Notes under the pieces: generated by a model
What the model saw: the letters and a program-made list of their open reading frames with translations, nothing else
Told to the model about the DNA's origin: nothing
The model's database searches: none
Made by a program: the position numbers and the translations under genes
Shown: positions 16,806 through 25,701 of the stretch, piece after piece
Layout of the letters: each line of letters opens with the position of its first letter
How positions within the stretch are numbered: position 1 is the first letter of the stretch
Origin: Phaeovulum sp.
Lineage (GTDB): Bacteria > Pseudomonadota > Alphaproteobacteria > Rhodobacterales > Rhodobacteraceae
NCBI RefSeq assembly: GCF_030684035.1
Contig: NZ_JAUXPI010000012.1
Location: 1-64,000 of the forward strand
Direction: 5' to 3'
Length of the DNA stretch: 64,000 nucleotides

Positions 16806-17930
16806 TCAGTTCAGGCTCTGGGCCAGATTGGCCAGCGCACGGGTTGCGGCAAGGCGGCGCTCGGCGAGCGCCTGCCAGGTGGCCATTTCAGCTCGCGCGG
16901 CATCGGGCAGCGCCGAAACTTCTGCCAATGCGGCGGTCAGATCGCCCGCCGCCAGCGCCGCCTCGGCGCGCGAAAGCACCGCATCGGCATCTACCCCCTC
17001 GCGCGCGGTCAGCGACCGCGCACTGGTTTGGGCAAGCAACAGGGTGCCGAGCCGATCAAGCATTCCCGCGCCGGGTGCCTCTGCCCGCGCGGCGGCAAGC
17101 GCTGCCCGCGCGGCCGGCACAAAACCGTCGCGGAGCGCCGTAAGCGTTGGAACTTCGGCAGCAAGTTCGGGCGGAACATCAACGCCCGCCAGTCGAAGCT
17201 GCGCAACCGCTTCTGCAAGCGGTGCCCCGCTTTCGATGGCCGCGGCAAGTTGTGCCGCCGCCGCCCGTGCCAGCGCCCTTGACGCCGAGGCTTCGGCTTC
17301 GGCGCGCAGTGCGGCGGCATCGGCTTCGGCCCGCGCGCGCACGGCCGCAGCCTCGGTTTCCGCCGCGACAATCCTTGCCGAAGCCTCGGCGGCGGCGGCG
17401 GCGATTTCGGCCGAGGTCGTCTGCGGGCTGCCCGCGCCCGCAGCCAATTCGGCGCGCAGCGCCGCCAACTCGTCGCGCAATGCCTCAACGGCGGGTGTCG
17501 CGTCGGTCATCACTGGCGCGGGGCGTGCCTCAACTGCCGCCAGCCTTGCCTCGGCTTCGGCCAGTGCCGCTTGCAGCGGCCCGAGGTCTGGCGCTTGCGG
17601 AACGGCGGCGCGCAGCGCGGCAAGCTCTGCCCGGAGCGCGTCAAACCGCGCGGCCTGCTCAGCCGTGCTCGCGGCAAGCAACGCCGAAGCGGGTTGCCAG
17701 CGCGCCGGAAGCAAAGGCAGCAGATACATCGTCGCCCCGGCACCAAGTGCAGCCGCAACGACACCGCCCAGAAGCAGCGGCATGAACGTGCCGCGCCGCT
17801 TGCGCGCGGGCTCTGGCGCAACTTCGGTCGGCTCCGCCAAAGCGGCCATCTTCGGCTCGGGGATCAGCACCGGCTCGGCGGGCTCGTTTGTGGCCGCGGG
17901 CTCGGGGGTCTCACTTGCTTTTCTCGCCAC
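16806..17930 (-). CDS. Alphaproteobacterial mitofilin (Mic60) homologue
   Basis: This 374-residue protein has a Pro/Glu-rich cytoplasmic N-terminus, one membrane helix (about residues 50-72, following RKRRG), a long Ala/Glu coiled coil (about 85-230) and a C-terminal helical mitofilin-like region. This layout and its place between hemD and a hemY-like gene match the alphaproteobacterial Mic60 described as the ancestor of the mitochondrial cristae-organising protein. It is thought to shape inner-membrane folds or contact sites with the outer membrane. Much of the coiled coil is low in complexity, so the call rests on architecture and context rather than on a single motif. Confidence 0.82.
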   Translation of the reverse strand: MARKASETPEPAATNEPAEPVLIPEPKMAALAEPTEVAPEPARKRRGTFMPLLLGGVVAAALGAGATMYLLPLLPARWQPASALLAASTAEQAARFDALRAELAALRAAVPQAPDLGPLQAALAEAEARLAAVEARPAPVMTDATPAVEALRDELAALRAELAAGAGSPQTTSAEIAAAAAEASARIVAAETEAAAVRARAEADAAALRAEAEASASRALARAAAAQLAAAIESGAPLAEAVAQLRLAGVDVPPELAAEVPTLTALRDGFVPAARAALAAARAEAPGAGMLDRLGTLLLAQTSARSLTAREGVDADAVLSRAEAALAAGDLTAALAEVSALPDAARAEMATWQALAERRLAATRALANLAQSLN

Positions 17931-17987
17931 TGCTCAATCCCCCGCAATATATTCCGTTTGCCAATCTAGGTGCGCGCGCGCGGCGTC

Positions 17988-18692
17988 TCAACCCGCCATA
18001 AGTCGCGCCAATGCATCTAGCATCGATTCCGCCTCTGGCTGCGCCGCAGTCTCAACCGTCGCTGGCCCAAGCTTTACGCAAACGCGCGCCGTTGCAGGCG
18101 AAATGGCGGCGATGCGCAGCGGTGCCCGGGTGTTCGCCGCCGCTTCGGCAAAAAGTCGTGCGGAACGGGGCGAGAAGAGCGGCACCAGCACCGGAGTCAT
18201 TCCGGCAAGCAACGCCAGGCCTTCAGCAGAAAGCGGGCGCGCCTCTTGCGCATAGACTTGCGCCGAAAACGTCTCTATTCCTGCCGCATTGAGCTTTGCC
18301 GCAATGTCGAATGCCTGATGCGCGCCCCGCGCATGCAAAAGTGGGCCGGCGGGGCGCGCCGCGAGTATCGCCGCGGCCAATGCTGCCGCATCACCCGGCC
18401 CAGCCACGGGCGCGAACCCGGCCTCAGCCGCCGCCGCCGCCGTGCGCGCGCCCACGCACCACGCCCGCCGCCCCGCGGCAGGCGAAAGAGCTTGCAGTGG
18501 AGCCACCGCGTTCTCCGAGGTAAAGATCACCTCGCGCGCCTGCGGAACTGCGGGGGCAAGCGCCACGATCTGCTGCATCGGCGCGATCAGCACCGGCCAG
18601 TCTTCGCCGAACCGCGCCGCGAATGCCGCAGCGAAACGGCGCGATTGCGCGATCGGGCGGGTCAACAGCAGCGTCGGGCGGGAATCGGGCAC
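17988..18692 (-). CDS. hemD: Uroporphyrinogen-III synthase
   Basis: HemD closes and inverts ring D of hydroxymethylbilane to give uroporphyrinogen III, the branch point to haem, sirohaem and cobalamin. The 234 residues begin [17 protein letters not shown], the usual opening of this poorly conserved family. Later come FTSENAV, the segment VGARTAAAA and the conserved-type [14 protein letters not shown] chose the GTG at 18692; the longer open frame upstream lies over the divergent tsaD gene and is not coding. It heads the unit hemD-mic60-hemY. The 73-base gap to tsaD holds the divergent promoters. Confidence 0.87.
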   Translation of the reverse strand: MPDSRPTLLLTRPIAQSRRFAAAFAARFGEDWPVLIAPMQQIVALAPAVPQAREVIFTSENAVAPLQALSPAAGRRAWCVGARTAAAAAEAGFAPVAGPGDAAALAAAILAARPAGPLLHARGAHQAFDIAAKLNAAGIETFSAQVYAQEARPLSAEGLALLAGMTPVLVPLFSPRSARLFAEAAANTRAPLRIAAISPATARVCVKLGPATVETAAQPEAESMLDALARLMAG

Positions 18693-18765
18693 GGGTCTTC
18701 CCCGGGATTGTGCGATCTCGCCCCCGGTGTTACCTGCCGGAGTGCAAACCCGCAACCGGCACACG

Positions 18766-19857
18766 ATGACCAGAACCCTTACCTTTCTCGGCCTTGAAAG
18801 CAGTTGCGATGATACCGCAGCCGCAGTGGTGCGCCTTAGCGAAGGCCGCGCCGAGGTGCTTGCCTCGGTGGTTGCCGGGCAGACCGAGCTGCACGCGCCT
18901 TTTGGTGGTGTGGTTCCCGAGCTTGCGGCCCGCGCGCATGTCGAAAAGCTGGACCTTTGCGCCGAGGAGGCGCTGGCGCGCGCCGGGCTTGGTTTGGGTG
19001 ATCTTGATGCAGTGGCCGTCACTGCCGGGCCGGGCCTCATCGGCGGCGTGATTTCGGGCGTGATGTGCGCCAAGGGTATTGCTGCGGGTGCCGGGTTGCC
19101 GCTGATCGGGGTCAACCACCTCGCCGGGCATGCACTGACGCCGCGGCTGACCCACGGGCTCGCTTTCCCCTACCTCATGCTGCTGGTTTCCGGGGGCCAT
19201 TGCCAGTTTCTGATCGTGCGCGGTCCGGCAAGCTTCAGTCGCATCGGCGGCACCATTGACGATGCGCCCGGCGAAGCGTTTGACAAGACCGCCAAGCTTC
19301 TGGCGCTGCCTCAGCCTGGCGGCCCCTCGGTTGAAGCCGAGGCGGCGCGCGGTGATGCGAGACGGTTCAGCTTTCCTCGGCCGCTGCTCGACCGCCCCGG
19401 CTGCGACATGTCGTTTTCGGGCCTGAAAACCGCGCTGCTGCGGGCGCGTGATGCGGTGATGCAGGCGGGCACCCTGCGCGCTGGCGATCGCGCCGATCTC
19501 TGCGCGGGGTTTCAAGCAGCGGTCGCAGATGTGCTGGCCGAAAAATCGCGCCGCGCGCTTCTGGCCTATCTTGCCGAAAATCCGCCAACGCCTGCCTTCG
19601 CCGTCGCCGGGGGTGTCGCGGCGAACAGGGCAGTTCGGGCTGCGTTAGAGACTGTTTCGCTGGCGCATGGTGCGCTATTCGTCGCGCCGCCTCTTGCGCT
19701 CTGCACCGATAACGCGGCGATGATTGCCTGGGCGGGAATCGAACGGTTCCGCGCCGGTATAGACGACGCAACGACGCTTTCGGCACGCCCGCGCTGGCCG
19801 CTTGACGAAGCCGCCCCGGCCATGCTCGGTTCGGGCAAACGGGGGGCGAAAGCATGA
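18766..19857 (+). CDS. tsaD: tRNA N6-adenosine threonylcarbamoyltransferase
   Basis: TsaD transfers the threonylcarbamoyl group to A37 of tRNAs that read ANN codons, with TsaB, TsaE and TsaC. The 363 residues show the ASKHA fold start [14 protein letters not shown], the metal-binding [12 protein letters not shown] (HxxxH), [10 protein letters not shown], and [10 protein letters not shown] near the end. The ATG at 18766 gives the standard N-terminus; the frame is open upstream only because it shadows hemD. The gene overlaps gpsA by four bases (ATGA), starting a unit tsaD-gpsA-yciI-EVE that is common in alphaproteobacteria. Confidence 0.96.
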   Translation: MTRTLTFLGLESSCDDTAAAVVRLSEGRAEVLASVVAGQTELHAPFGGVVPELAARAHVEKLDLCAEEALARAGLGLGDLDAVAVTAGPGLIGGVISGVMCAKGIAAGAGLPLIGVNHLAGHALTPRLTHGLAFPYLMLLVSGGHCQFLIVRGPASFSRIGGTIDDAPGEAFDKTAKLLALPQPGGPSVEAEAARGDARRFSFPRPLLDRPGCDMSFSGLKTALLRARDAVMQAGTLRAGDRADLCAGFQAAVADVLAEKSRRALLAYLAENPPTPAFAVAGGVAANRAVRAALETVSLAHGALFVAPPLALCTDNAAMIAWAGIERFRAGIDDATTLSARPRWPLDEAAPAMLGSGKRGAKA

Positions 19858-20816
19858 GCATCGGGGTTTTGGGCGCTGGCGCTTTTGGCACCGCCCTTGC
19901 GGTGGCGCTGGCGCGAAACGGGGCTGTTACCCTTTGGGCGCGTGATGACGGCCATGTTGCGCAAATGCGCGCAACCCGCTGCAATGCACGCCGACTTGCT
20001 GGCGTGACCTTGCCGGAAAGCGTGTCTGTTACTGCGGAAATCGATGCGGCGGCGGCAAGTGACCTGTTGCTTCTGGCGCTGCCGATGCAGCAAATGGCCG
20101 GGTTTCTTGCAGCGCATTCCACCATTCTTTCAGGTCGCATTCTTGTCGCTTGCTCAAAAGGTATCGACCTTGCCAGCGGGCTTGGGCCTGTGGCGCTGAT
20201 CGCGCGCGCATGCCCGGGTGCCACGCCCGCACTGCTGACCGGGCCGAGCTTTGCTGCCGACATCGCCCGCAGCCTGCCCACGGCGCTCACACTCGCCTGT
20301 GCAAATGACGAAATCGGCGAGGCATTGCAGGCGCGGCTTTCGACCTCGGTTCTGCGGCTTTACCGCACCACCGACCTGACCGGGGCGGAACTTGGCGGCG
20401 CGCTGAAAAACGTTGTTGCAATCGCGGCGGGCGTAGTGATCGGCGCGGGTTTGGGCGATTCAGCGCGCGCCGCGCTGATGACCCGCGGCTTTGCCGAAAT
20501 GAGCCGCTTCGCAACGGCCTTGGGTGCCAGGCCAGAAACGCTTGCCGGGCTTTCGGGCCTTGGCGATCTGGTGCTTACCTGCACCTCGACACAGTCGCGC
20601 AATTTCCGTTTTGGCTATGCGCTTGGCGCGGGCGAAAGCTTTGATGCCAACACCACGGTTGAGGGTGCCGCGACCGCAAAAGCAGTGTCTGTTCTGGCCA
20701 AAAAGAGCAAGATACATCTGCCGATTGCAGATATGGTGGCGGCGCTGGTTGACCGAAAAATCACAGTAGCCGAGGCTGCCCGGGCGCTGCTGTCGCGCCC
20801 GTTGAAACAGGAGTGA
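19854..20816 (+). CDS. gpsA: NAD(P)-dependent glycerol-3-phosphate dehydrogenase
   Basis: GpsA reduces dihydroxyacetone phosphate to sn-glycerol 3-phosphate, the backbone precursor for phospholipids. The 320 residues contain the Rossmann motif [32 protein letters not shown], the catalytic region [15 protein letters not shown] and the late [10 protein letters not shown] and [11 protein letters not shown]. Its start overlaps the tsaD stop. Length and motif order are standard. The coupling with tsaD and the small downstream genes is positional only. Confidence 0.96.
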   Translation: MSIGVLGAGAFGTALAVALARNGAVTLWARDDGHVAQMRATRCNARRLAGVTLPESVSVTAEIDAAAASDLLLLALPMQQMAGFLAAHSTILSGRILVACSKGIDLASGLGPVALIARACPGATPALLTGPSFAADIARSLPTALTLACANDEIGEALQARLSTSVLRLYRTTDLTGAELGGALKNVVAIAAGVVIGAGLGDSARAALMTRGFAEMSRFATALGARPETLAGLSGLGDLVLTCTSTQSRNFRFGYALGAGESFDANTTVEGAATAKAVSVLAKKSKIHLPIADMVAALVDRKITVAEAARALLSRPLKQE

Positions 20817-20818
20817 AC

Positions 20819-21088
20819 ATGTTCTGCGCCGTCATCTGCCGCGACCGCCCCGGGGCCCTGCAAATCCGCCTGGACACCCGGGCCGCACACCTTGCCTATA
20901 TCGAGGCAACCGGAATCGTTCGCATGGCTGGCCCATTCATCGAGGCAGGCCAGATGGTCGGCTCGCTTGTCATTCTGGAATGCGAGAACCTCGCTGAGGC
21001 GCAAAGCTGGGCGCAAGGCGACCCCTACAGAACGGCGGACCTGTTCGCTGCGGTCAGCGTCACCGAATGGAAAAAGGTCATCGGTTGA
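20819..21088 (+). CDS. YciI-family protein
   Basis: This 89-residue protein of the YciI/YCII fold (ferredoxin-like, dimeric) has the typical C-terminal half, MAGPFIEAGQMVGSLVI followed by GDPYRTADLFAAV, with the conserved DPY motif. The catalytic His/Asp pair proposed for this family would be the early His in RAAHLAYI and the Asp in GDPY. Function is unknown in general. The ATG at 20819 sits five bases after AGGAG; the in-frame GTG at 20813 overlaps that ribosome site. Its stop overlaps the start of the EVE gene. Confidence 0.85.
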   Translation: MFCAVICRDRPGALQIRLDTRAAHLAYIEATGIVRMAGPFIEAGQMVGSLVILECENLAEAQSWAQGDPYRTADLFAAVSVTEWKKVIG

Positions 21089-21507
21089 TGGCGAAATGGC
21101 TGTTCAAATCCGAACCGAATGTCTGGGGCTGGACCGAGCAAATGGCCAAGGCACCCGCGGGCGAAGAGTGGCACGGCGTGCGCAACTACCTCGCGCGCAA
21201 CAACATGCGGGCGATGCAACTGGGCGACCTCGGGTTTTTCTACCATTCCAACATCGGCAAGGAGATTGTCGGCATCGTCGAGGTTTGCGCGCTGGCGCAC
21301 CACGACAGCACGACCGACGACCCGCGTTGGGATTGCGTCGATATTCGCGCGCTTCGCCCGATGGCGCGGTCGGTAAGCCTGGCGATGGTGAAGGCGGACC
21401 CCAGGCTTGCAAATATGGCTCTGGTTACCTGCGCGCGCCTGTCGGTGCAGCCGGTGACCGAGGAAGAGTGGCGGATTGTGTGCGAATTGGGCGGCGCAGG
21501 GCCTTGA
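21088..21507 (+). CDS. EVE-domain protein
   Basis: This 139-residue protein starts AKWLFKSEPNVWGW and contains WHGVRNYLARNNMRAM and GDLGFFYHSN, the hallmark stretch of EVE domains, a PUA-like fold thought to bind modified bases in DNA or RNA (as in human THYN1). The start codon overlaps the yciI stop (TGATG). In many alphaproteobacteria the same gene follows gpsA and a YciI gene. The ligand is unknown. No restriction or modification genes are adjacent, so a housekeeping RNA role is as likely as a DNA one. Confidence 0.9.
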   Translation: MAKWLFKSEPNVWGWTEQMAKAPAGEEWHGVRNYLARNNMRAMQLGDLGFFYHSNIGKEIVGIVEVCALAHHDSTTDDPRWDCVDIRALRPMARSVSLAMVKADPRLANMALVTCARLSVQPVTEEEWRIVCELGGAGP

Positions 21508-21655
21508 AAAAGCAGGAGGGCCCCGGCACCCCTGCCCAGGACCCTCCACCACCCCACGTGCTCCCCTAGCACCACACGTGAAACTGAAAAGGTCCCGGTC
21601 CTACTGGTCCGTGCTGTGGTTCTAACCCGGGAATGCGATTCCGCGCAAGCACCGC
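21507..21655 (-). ncRNA. Candidate structured small RNA or 3'UTR element ending in an intrinsic terminator
   Basis: The gap between the EVE gene and the leftward sulfotransferase-like gene is unusually rich in pairing. Read on the minus strand, a possible -10 (TATATT, near 21666) is followed by AATGCG/CGCATT. Then comes a rod-like fold: GCAC pairs with GTGC and, across an 8x8 internal loop, AGGACC pairs with GGTCCT, around an inner hairpin GTGCT-loop-AGCAC. It ends in a GC-rich stem (GCAGG.../...CCTGC) followed by TTTTT. A long hairpin with a central bulge recalls 6S RNA, but I see no diagnostic sequence, and it could simply be the 3'UTR of the upstream gene. Confidence 0.35.
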
Positions 21656-21695
21656 ATTTCGCAAAATATAGGCGAATCCAATGGTTAGCGGAAAG

Positions 21696-21710
21696 CTCGG
21701 GTTAACCGAG
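21696..21710 (-). terminator. Small hairpin over the stop codon of the sulfotransferase-like gene
   Basis: A five-base stem (CTCGG/CCGAG) with loop TTAAC includes the TAA stop codon. There is no T-run. It is a weak candidate for an mRNA end or stabilising structure. Confidence 0.25.
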
Positions 21711-22418
21711 TTTGTGCGCTGCAAGCCGCTGGTAATAGGGCAGCGCGGCCTCGACGAGGCGCGCATAGTCGCCCGAAAGCTGTGGGGGCGGCCCTTCGGC
21801 GGTATCGAAACCGCTGGAACGGTGGGCCACACCATACCAGTGCGCCGCCCAGACCCCATCCGAGGGGTGCCCGCCCGGCGGCCAGTGCAGCATCGCGGGG
21901 GTGAATTCGAGACCTATTGCGGCGCACAGCTTTTGCAGCATTGGCGCGGGTGCGGCGCGGATATCGGTCGAGTCGATCACGATCGGGCGCGTACCCCAGC
22001 CGGCGATCTCGTCATATAGCTCTGCCTGCCGCTGAAACCCCAGATCGTCAAGCGTCGCGCCTTCGCGTTTTTTTGCATAGGAAGCAATCACCCTTGCCGG
22101 GTGGCGGATCAGGAACACGTTCACCGCTTCGCGCGCCCAACTGATCGGAAAGCTGGCGATCATGTGGTGCGTCATGTGCTTCATGTAAAAGTGGCTCTGT
22201 TCATGCGGAATTGGCCCATCGCACAACGCGGCAACTTGCAAGGGGTCGGTCGGCTGCGACACCAGAATCTCGGCTCGCATCGGGTGGTCCAGCCCGGTTG
22301 CCGCAAGGTAGGCGGCGTAAAACGGTTCGTCTGCCACCGCGCAATCACCGCGGGCCGCAAAGCTGTACATCAGCGCGGTCGAAAGGTTGCGCGGGCCAGA
22401 CCACATGGCAATTTTCAT
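21702..22418 (-). CDS. Sulfotransferase-like P-loop protein
   Basis: This 238-residue protein begins with MWSGPRNLSTALMYSFAARG, the form of the 5' phosphosulfate-binding loop seen in sulfotransferase-like proteins. Later it has FLIRHPARVIASYAKK, which resembles the 3' phosphate-binding RxPxxVxxS segment. It would be expected to use PAPS or a phosphorylated ligand, but the acceptor is unknown. Its ATG overlaps the stop of the class IV aminotransferase by four bases, so the two proteins are made together and probably act on related compounds. No membrane segment is seen. Confidence 0.78.
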   Translation of the reverse strand: MKIAMWSGPRNLSTALMYSFAARGDCAVADEPFYAAYLAATGLDHPMRAEILVSQPTDPLQVAALCDGPIPHEQSHFYMKHMTHHMIASFPISWAREAVNVFLIRHPARVIASYAKKREGATLDDLGFQRQAELYDEIAGWGTRPIVIDSTDIRAAPAPMLQKLCAAIGLEFTPAMLHWPPGGHPSDGVWAAHWYGVAHRSSGFDTAEGPPPQLSGDYARLVEAALPYYQRLAAHKLG

Positions 22419-23314
22419 GCCTGCACCAGCGCCTTGTAGAGTCCACGCAGGCGCTCGGTCATCGGCCCCATCTGCCCGCTTCCAATGACCCGGCCATCGA
22501 TGCTGCCGACCGGTGTTTGCGCGCCAAAGGTGCCGGTCAGAAAGGCCTCATCGGCGGAATATGTCTCTAACAAACCGAAATTTCGCTCGAAAACCGGAAT
22601 CCCGGCCTGTCGGCACAAATCCATGACCTTGCCCCGGGTGATGCCGTTCATGCAGTAATCGCCGGTCGAGGTCCAAACCTCGCCTTTGCGCACGATGAAG
22701 AAGTTGCAGGCGTTTGTGGTATTCACAAAGCCATGCACATCCAGCATCAGCGCCTCATCCGCGCCCGCCTTTTCGGCGGCGATGCAGGCGAGAATGCAGT
22801 TGAGCTTGCTGTGACTGTTCAGCTTCGGATCTTGACTCATCGGCAAGCCACGGATCTGCGGCACCGTCGCAAGCCGGATCGGGCGTGGAATTTTCGGGCG
22901 CGAATGCTCCATGATGATGACCATGGTCGGCCCCTGCCGCGACAAGGAAGGGTGCTGAAAAGGCCGGTGTTTCACCCCCCGCGTCACCATCAGCCGGGCG
23001 TGGCAATCGGTGACGAAGCCGTTGGCCCTTTGCGTTTCAGCCAGGGCAGAAATGACCTGATCGGGGGTCATTCCGATATCGAGGTCAATCGCTTTTGCGG
23101 CCTCGAACAGCCTCTCGATGTGTTCCTCCAGAAAGGCCCAGCGGCCGCCATAAAGCCGCAACCCCTCCCAAACCCCGTCACCGAGCAAAAAGCCCGAGTC
23201 ATAGACCGAGACAGTGGCCTGCGCCTTGGGCACGATGCGCCCGTTCACATAAATCAGGATAGTGTCGTTGCGCGCATCTTCCTCGGCTTGGTGGGTGGTA
23301 ACGTGATCGGTCAT
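22415..23314 (-). CDS. Class IV (branched-chain/D-amino acid type) aminotransferase
   Basis: This 299-residue PLP enzyme of fold type IV has the N-terminal YVNGRIVPKAQATVSVYDSG, the substrate-loop GLRLYGGRWAFLEEHIERL, the PLP-lysine region NSHSKLNCILACIAAEKAG and the late GITRGKVMDLC, typical of IlvE/Dat/PabC enzymes. Specificity cannot be read with certainty. ATG 23314 has GGAGG four to five bases upstream and gives the natural N-terminus; the frame continues upstream without support. It is translationally coupled to the sulfotransferase-like gene, which suggests a role other than bulk branched-chain amino acid metabolism. Confidence 0.88.
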   Translation of the reverse strand: MTDHVTTHQAEEDARNDTILIYVNGRIVPKAQATVSVYDSGFLLGDGVWEGLRLYGGRWAFLEEHIERLFEAAKAIDLDIGMTPDQVISALAETQRANGFVTDCHARLMVTRGVKHRPFQHPSLSRQGPTMVIIMEHSRPKIPRPIRLATVPQIRGLPMSQDPKLNSHSKLNCILACIAAEKAGADEALMLDVHGFVNTTNACNFFIVRKGEVWTSTGDYCMNGITRGKVMDLCRQAGIPVFERNFGLLETYSADEAFLTGTFGAQTPVGSIDGRVIGSGQMGPMTERLRGLYKALVQA

Positions 23315-23392
23315 GATGCCTCCGCTTTGCATCACGCTATTCGGGCGGGCGCGCATTTGCCAGAGCCACAAAATGCCCTAGAAGTGGCAATC

Positions 23393-24079
23393 ATGCCCGA
23401 AGCCATTCTCATCGCACATGGCGCCCCTGCCAACCCTGTCCCGCAAGAAACGCGGATGCGGGCGCTTGCGGCCGAGGTGGGCGCGCTGCTTCCGGGCTGG
23501 AAGGTGCGCGGCGCGACCCTCGCCGCCGAGGGCGCGCTGAAGTCGGCGCTGGCCGGGCTCGTATCACCGCTCGTTTACCCGTTCTTCATGGCGGACGGCT
23601 GGTTTACCCAATCCGCCTTGCCGCGCGCGCTTGCTTCGCTTGGCGCAACCCCGCGCAGGCTAGCGCCCTTCGGCGTTGACCCGGCGGTGGTCGATCTGGT
23701 GGCGCGTCATGTGCAAGAATCGGCAGTTTCAGCCGGAATAGAGCCTGAATCGGCCACATTGCTTTTGGTTGCCCACGGCTCCCAAGTTTCGCCGTCCTCG
23801 CGGTTGGGGGCTGAAAGGCAGATCGCCCGCCTGCGCCAGATCACCAGGTTTTCCGAAATCCGGCTTGGCCTGATCGAAGAGCCGCCCTTCCTCATCGATG
23901 TCGCGCGCCTGCGCGGCCCCGCACTTTGCCTGCCATTTTTCGCGCTCCGCGCCGGTCACGTTGACACGGATATTCCCGCAGCCCTGGCCGCCGCAGGTTT
24001 TCCCGGTCACCTGTTGCCACCCATCGGCGAGCACCCCGCAGTGCCGAAGCTGATTGCCGAAGCGCTCGCCAGTGCCTGA
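23393..24079 (+). CDS. CbiX-like (sirohydrochlorin cobaltochelatase-type) protein
   Basis: This 228-residue protein has two related halves, each starting with a strand and a His-Gly turn: AILIAHGAPANP and LLLVAHGSQVSPSS. The duplicated chelatase fold with conserved histidines is that of CbiX/SirB/CysG-type enzymes, which insert cobalt or iron into tetrapyrroles. The second half also has LPFFALRAGHVDTDIP, the usual CbiX C-terminal pattern. No cobalamin genes are adjacent, and several CbiX-like proteins have unknown roles, so the exact metal and substrate are open. The gene is divergent from the aminotransferase and ends directly at the convergent FAH gene. Confidence 0.8.
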   Translation: MPEAILIAHGAPANPVPQETRMRALAAEVGALLPGWKVRGATLAAEGALKSALAGLVSPLVYPFFMADGWFTQSALPRALASLGATPRRLAPFGVDPAVVDLVARHVQESAVSAGIEPESATLLLVAHGSQVSPSSRLGAERQIARLRQITRFSEIRLGLIEEPPFLIDVARLRGPALCLPFFALRAGHVDTDIPAALAAAGFPGHLLPPIGEHPAVPKLIAEALASA

Positions 24080-24775
24080 CTACTCGGCCGCGCCGATCAC
24101 GAGTCGTACCGGTGCCAGCCCCTCGATCTGCCCCTCAAGCACATCGCCCGCCCGCACCGCGCCCACGCCGGCAGGTGTGCCGGTATAGATCAGATCGCCC
24201 GGCCCGAGGTGGTAGAGCGTCGAGAGATGGCTGATGATGTCGGCAACGCTCCAGACCATGTCGGCCAGATGCGCCGCCTGGCGCTGCACCCCGTTCACCG
24301 CGCATGTTATCGCCTGCGGCCCGACGACACCGAAATCTTCCGCTTTGGTGATCGGTCCCAGCACCGCCGAATGCTCAAAGTCCTTGCCGGTATCCCATGG
24401 CCGCCGCTTTTCTTTCGCCGCCGCTTGCAGGTCGCGCCGGGTCATGTCGAGCCCGCTGGCGTAGCCGAACACCGCACCCGGTGCGGCTTCTTTCGTGATG
24501 CGGAAGGCGGGCGCGCCCAGCGCAACCACCAGCTCCATTTCGTGGTGAAAATCCGCAGTCCCCGGCGGGTAGGGCACCGTCGCCCCCGAGCGCGTCAGCG
24601 CCTCGGCGGATTTGGTAAAATAGAAGGGTGTTTCGCGGTCCACTTCACCGCCCATCTCGCGGGCATGCTCGGCATAGTTGCGGCCCACGCAAAAAATCCT
24701 GCGAACCGGATATTGCGCCGCCTCGCCCAATACCGCCGCCGCCCGCACAGGTTGCGGTTCGAAAAGATACTTCAT
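24080..24775 (-). CDS. Fumarylacetoacetate hydrolase-family protein
   Basis: This 231-residue protein of the FAH fold has FCVGRNYAEHAREMG, the metal-site stretch DFHHEMELVVALG, SGLDMTRRDLQ, and GDLIYTGTPAGVG near the end. Family members hydrolyse or decarboxylate 2,4-dioxo acids such as fumarylpyruvate or oxaloacetate, using Mg or Mn bound by Glu and Asp. The compact length fits the fumarylpyruvate hydrolase/oxaloacetate decarboxylase (FAHD1-like) subgroup. Its ATG overlaps the stop of the ribokinase gene. No aromatic-degradation genes are near, so a housekeeping FAHD1-like role is plausible. Confidence 0.87.
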   Translation of the reverse strand: MKYLFEPQPVRAAAVLGEAAQYPVRRIFCVGRNYAEHAREMGGEVDRETPFYFTKSAEALTRSGATVPYPPGTADFHHEMELVVALGAPAFRITKEAAPGAVFGYASGLDMTRRDLQAAAKEKRRPWDTGKDFEHSAVLGPITKAEDFGVVGPQAITCAVNGVQRQAAHLADMVWSVADIISHLSTLYHLGPGDLIYTGTPAGVGAVRAGDVLEGQIEGLAPVRLVIGAAE

Positions 24776-25653
24776 CTGGCCCGCTCCGCCAAAAATGCAT
24801 CGACTTCGGCGCGCGACGGAATTGCCTCCGCGGTTCCCGCGCGCGTCACCTTGAGCGCGGCTGCCGCGGCTGCCAGCCGCAAAGCCTCGCCGGGCGGCAG
24901 GCCGGAATCACGACCGGCCGCGAAATACCCCGCGAAAGTATCCCCCGCCCCTGTCGTATCAACCGCCTGAACCGGAAATGAGGGCTGCATCAGCCGCTCC
25001 CCGCCCGCCAGATCGTTCCACTCGGCTCCTTCGGAGCCTCGGGTAACGAGGATCTGCGGCACAAGAAGCCGGTCAAGACCCGTGCCGAGTGCCGCCGAAA
25101 GCTGCTCCGCCTCGACCGCGTTCAGCGCCAGAAGCGTGATATGCGGCAAGACCGCGCGCACCGCCTCGACCTCGAAAGGTGCCGCAGAATAGACCACCCG
25201 CATGCCTTTTGCCCGCGCCATCTGCGCGGCCTCGGTCTGGTGCGAGGTCTCGTTCTGCAACAGCAGGGTGTCGCCCGGCACCGCCTCTTTCAACGCTGCC
25301 GCAACCCCTTCCAGCCCAAAGCCGCGGTTCGCCCCGGCAAAAAGCACGATCGCATTTTCCCCTGCCCGATCCACATTGATGATCGCGTGTCCGGTCGCCA
25401 CCTTGCAGCGCTCCACATGCGCGCAATCGACCCCATAGCCCCGCAGCCGCTCCAGCGCCCAGTCTTCAGGCCCGACTCCACCGATATGGCGCACCCGCGC
25501 GCCGGCGCGCGCCGCCGCCACCGACTGGTTGGCTCCTTTGCCGCCAAGCCCAACCGAATAGCTCTCGGCAGCCAGCGTTTCACCGGGCCGGGGCAGGTGC
25601 GGCAGCCGGTAGAAGTGGTCGATATTGATCGAACCGAGGTTCCAGATCGTCAC
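24772..25653 (-). CDS. rbsK: Ribokinase (PfkB family)
   Basis: This 293-residue sugar kinase of the PfkB family contains the N-terminal signature GLGGKGANQSVAAARAGA and the C-terminal catalytic motif DTTGAGDTFAGYFAAG, which holds the base Asp and the anion hole. NIDHFYRLPHLPRPGE at the start is typical of ribokinases. It would phosphorylate D-ribose or a related sugar or nucleoside at the 5-OH with ATP. It is coupled to the downstream FAH-family gene. Ribose transport genes are not adjacent, so specificity is inferred from family similarity only. Confidence 0.85.
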   Translation of the reverse strand: MTIWNLGSINIDHFYRLPHLPRPGETLAAESYSVGLGGKGANQSVAAARAGARVRHIGGVGPEDWALERLRGYGVDCAHVERCKVATGHAIINVDRAGENAIVLFAGANRGFGLEGVAAALKEAVPGDTLLLQNETSHQTEAAQMARAKGMRVVYSAAPFEVEAVRAVLPHITLLALNAVEAEQLSAALGTGLDRLLVPQILVTRGSEGAEWNDLAGGERLMQPSFPVQAVDTTGAGDTFAGYFAAGRDSGLPPGEALRLAAAAAALKVTRAGTAEAIPSRAEVDAFLAERAR

Positions 25654-25701
25654 AGGTTCCCCCCCCTCGTGTCTGCTTTAGTTCAAATATCCTCCGGGGG
25701 T

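Noticed and set aside
21576-21586. CACGTGAAAC resembling half a parS site
   Set aside because: Only one arm matches; the other side differs, so it is explained better by the local hairpin.
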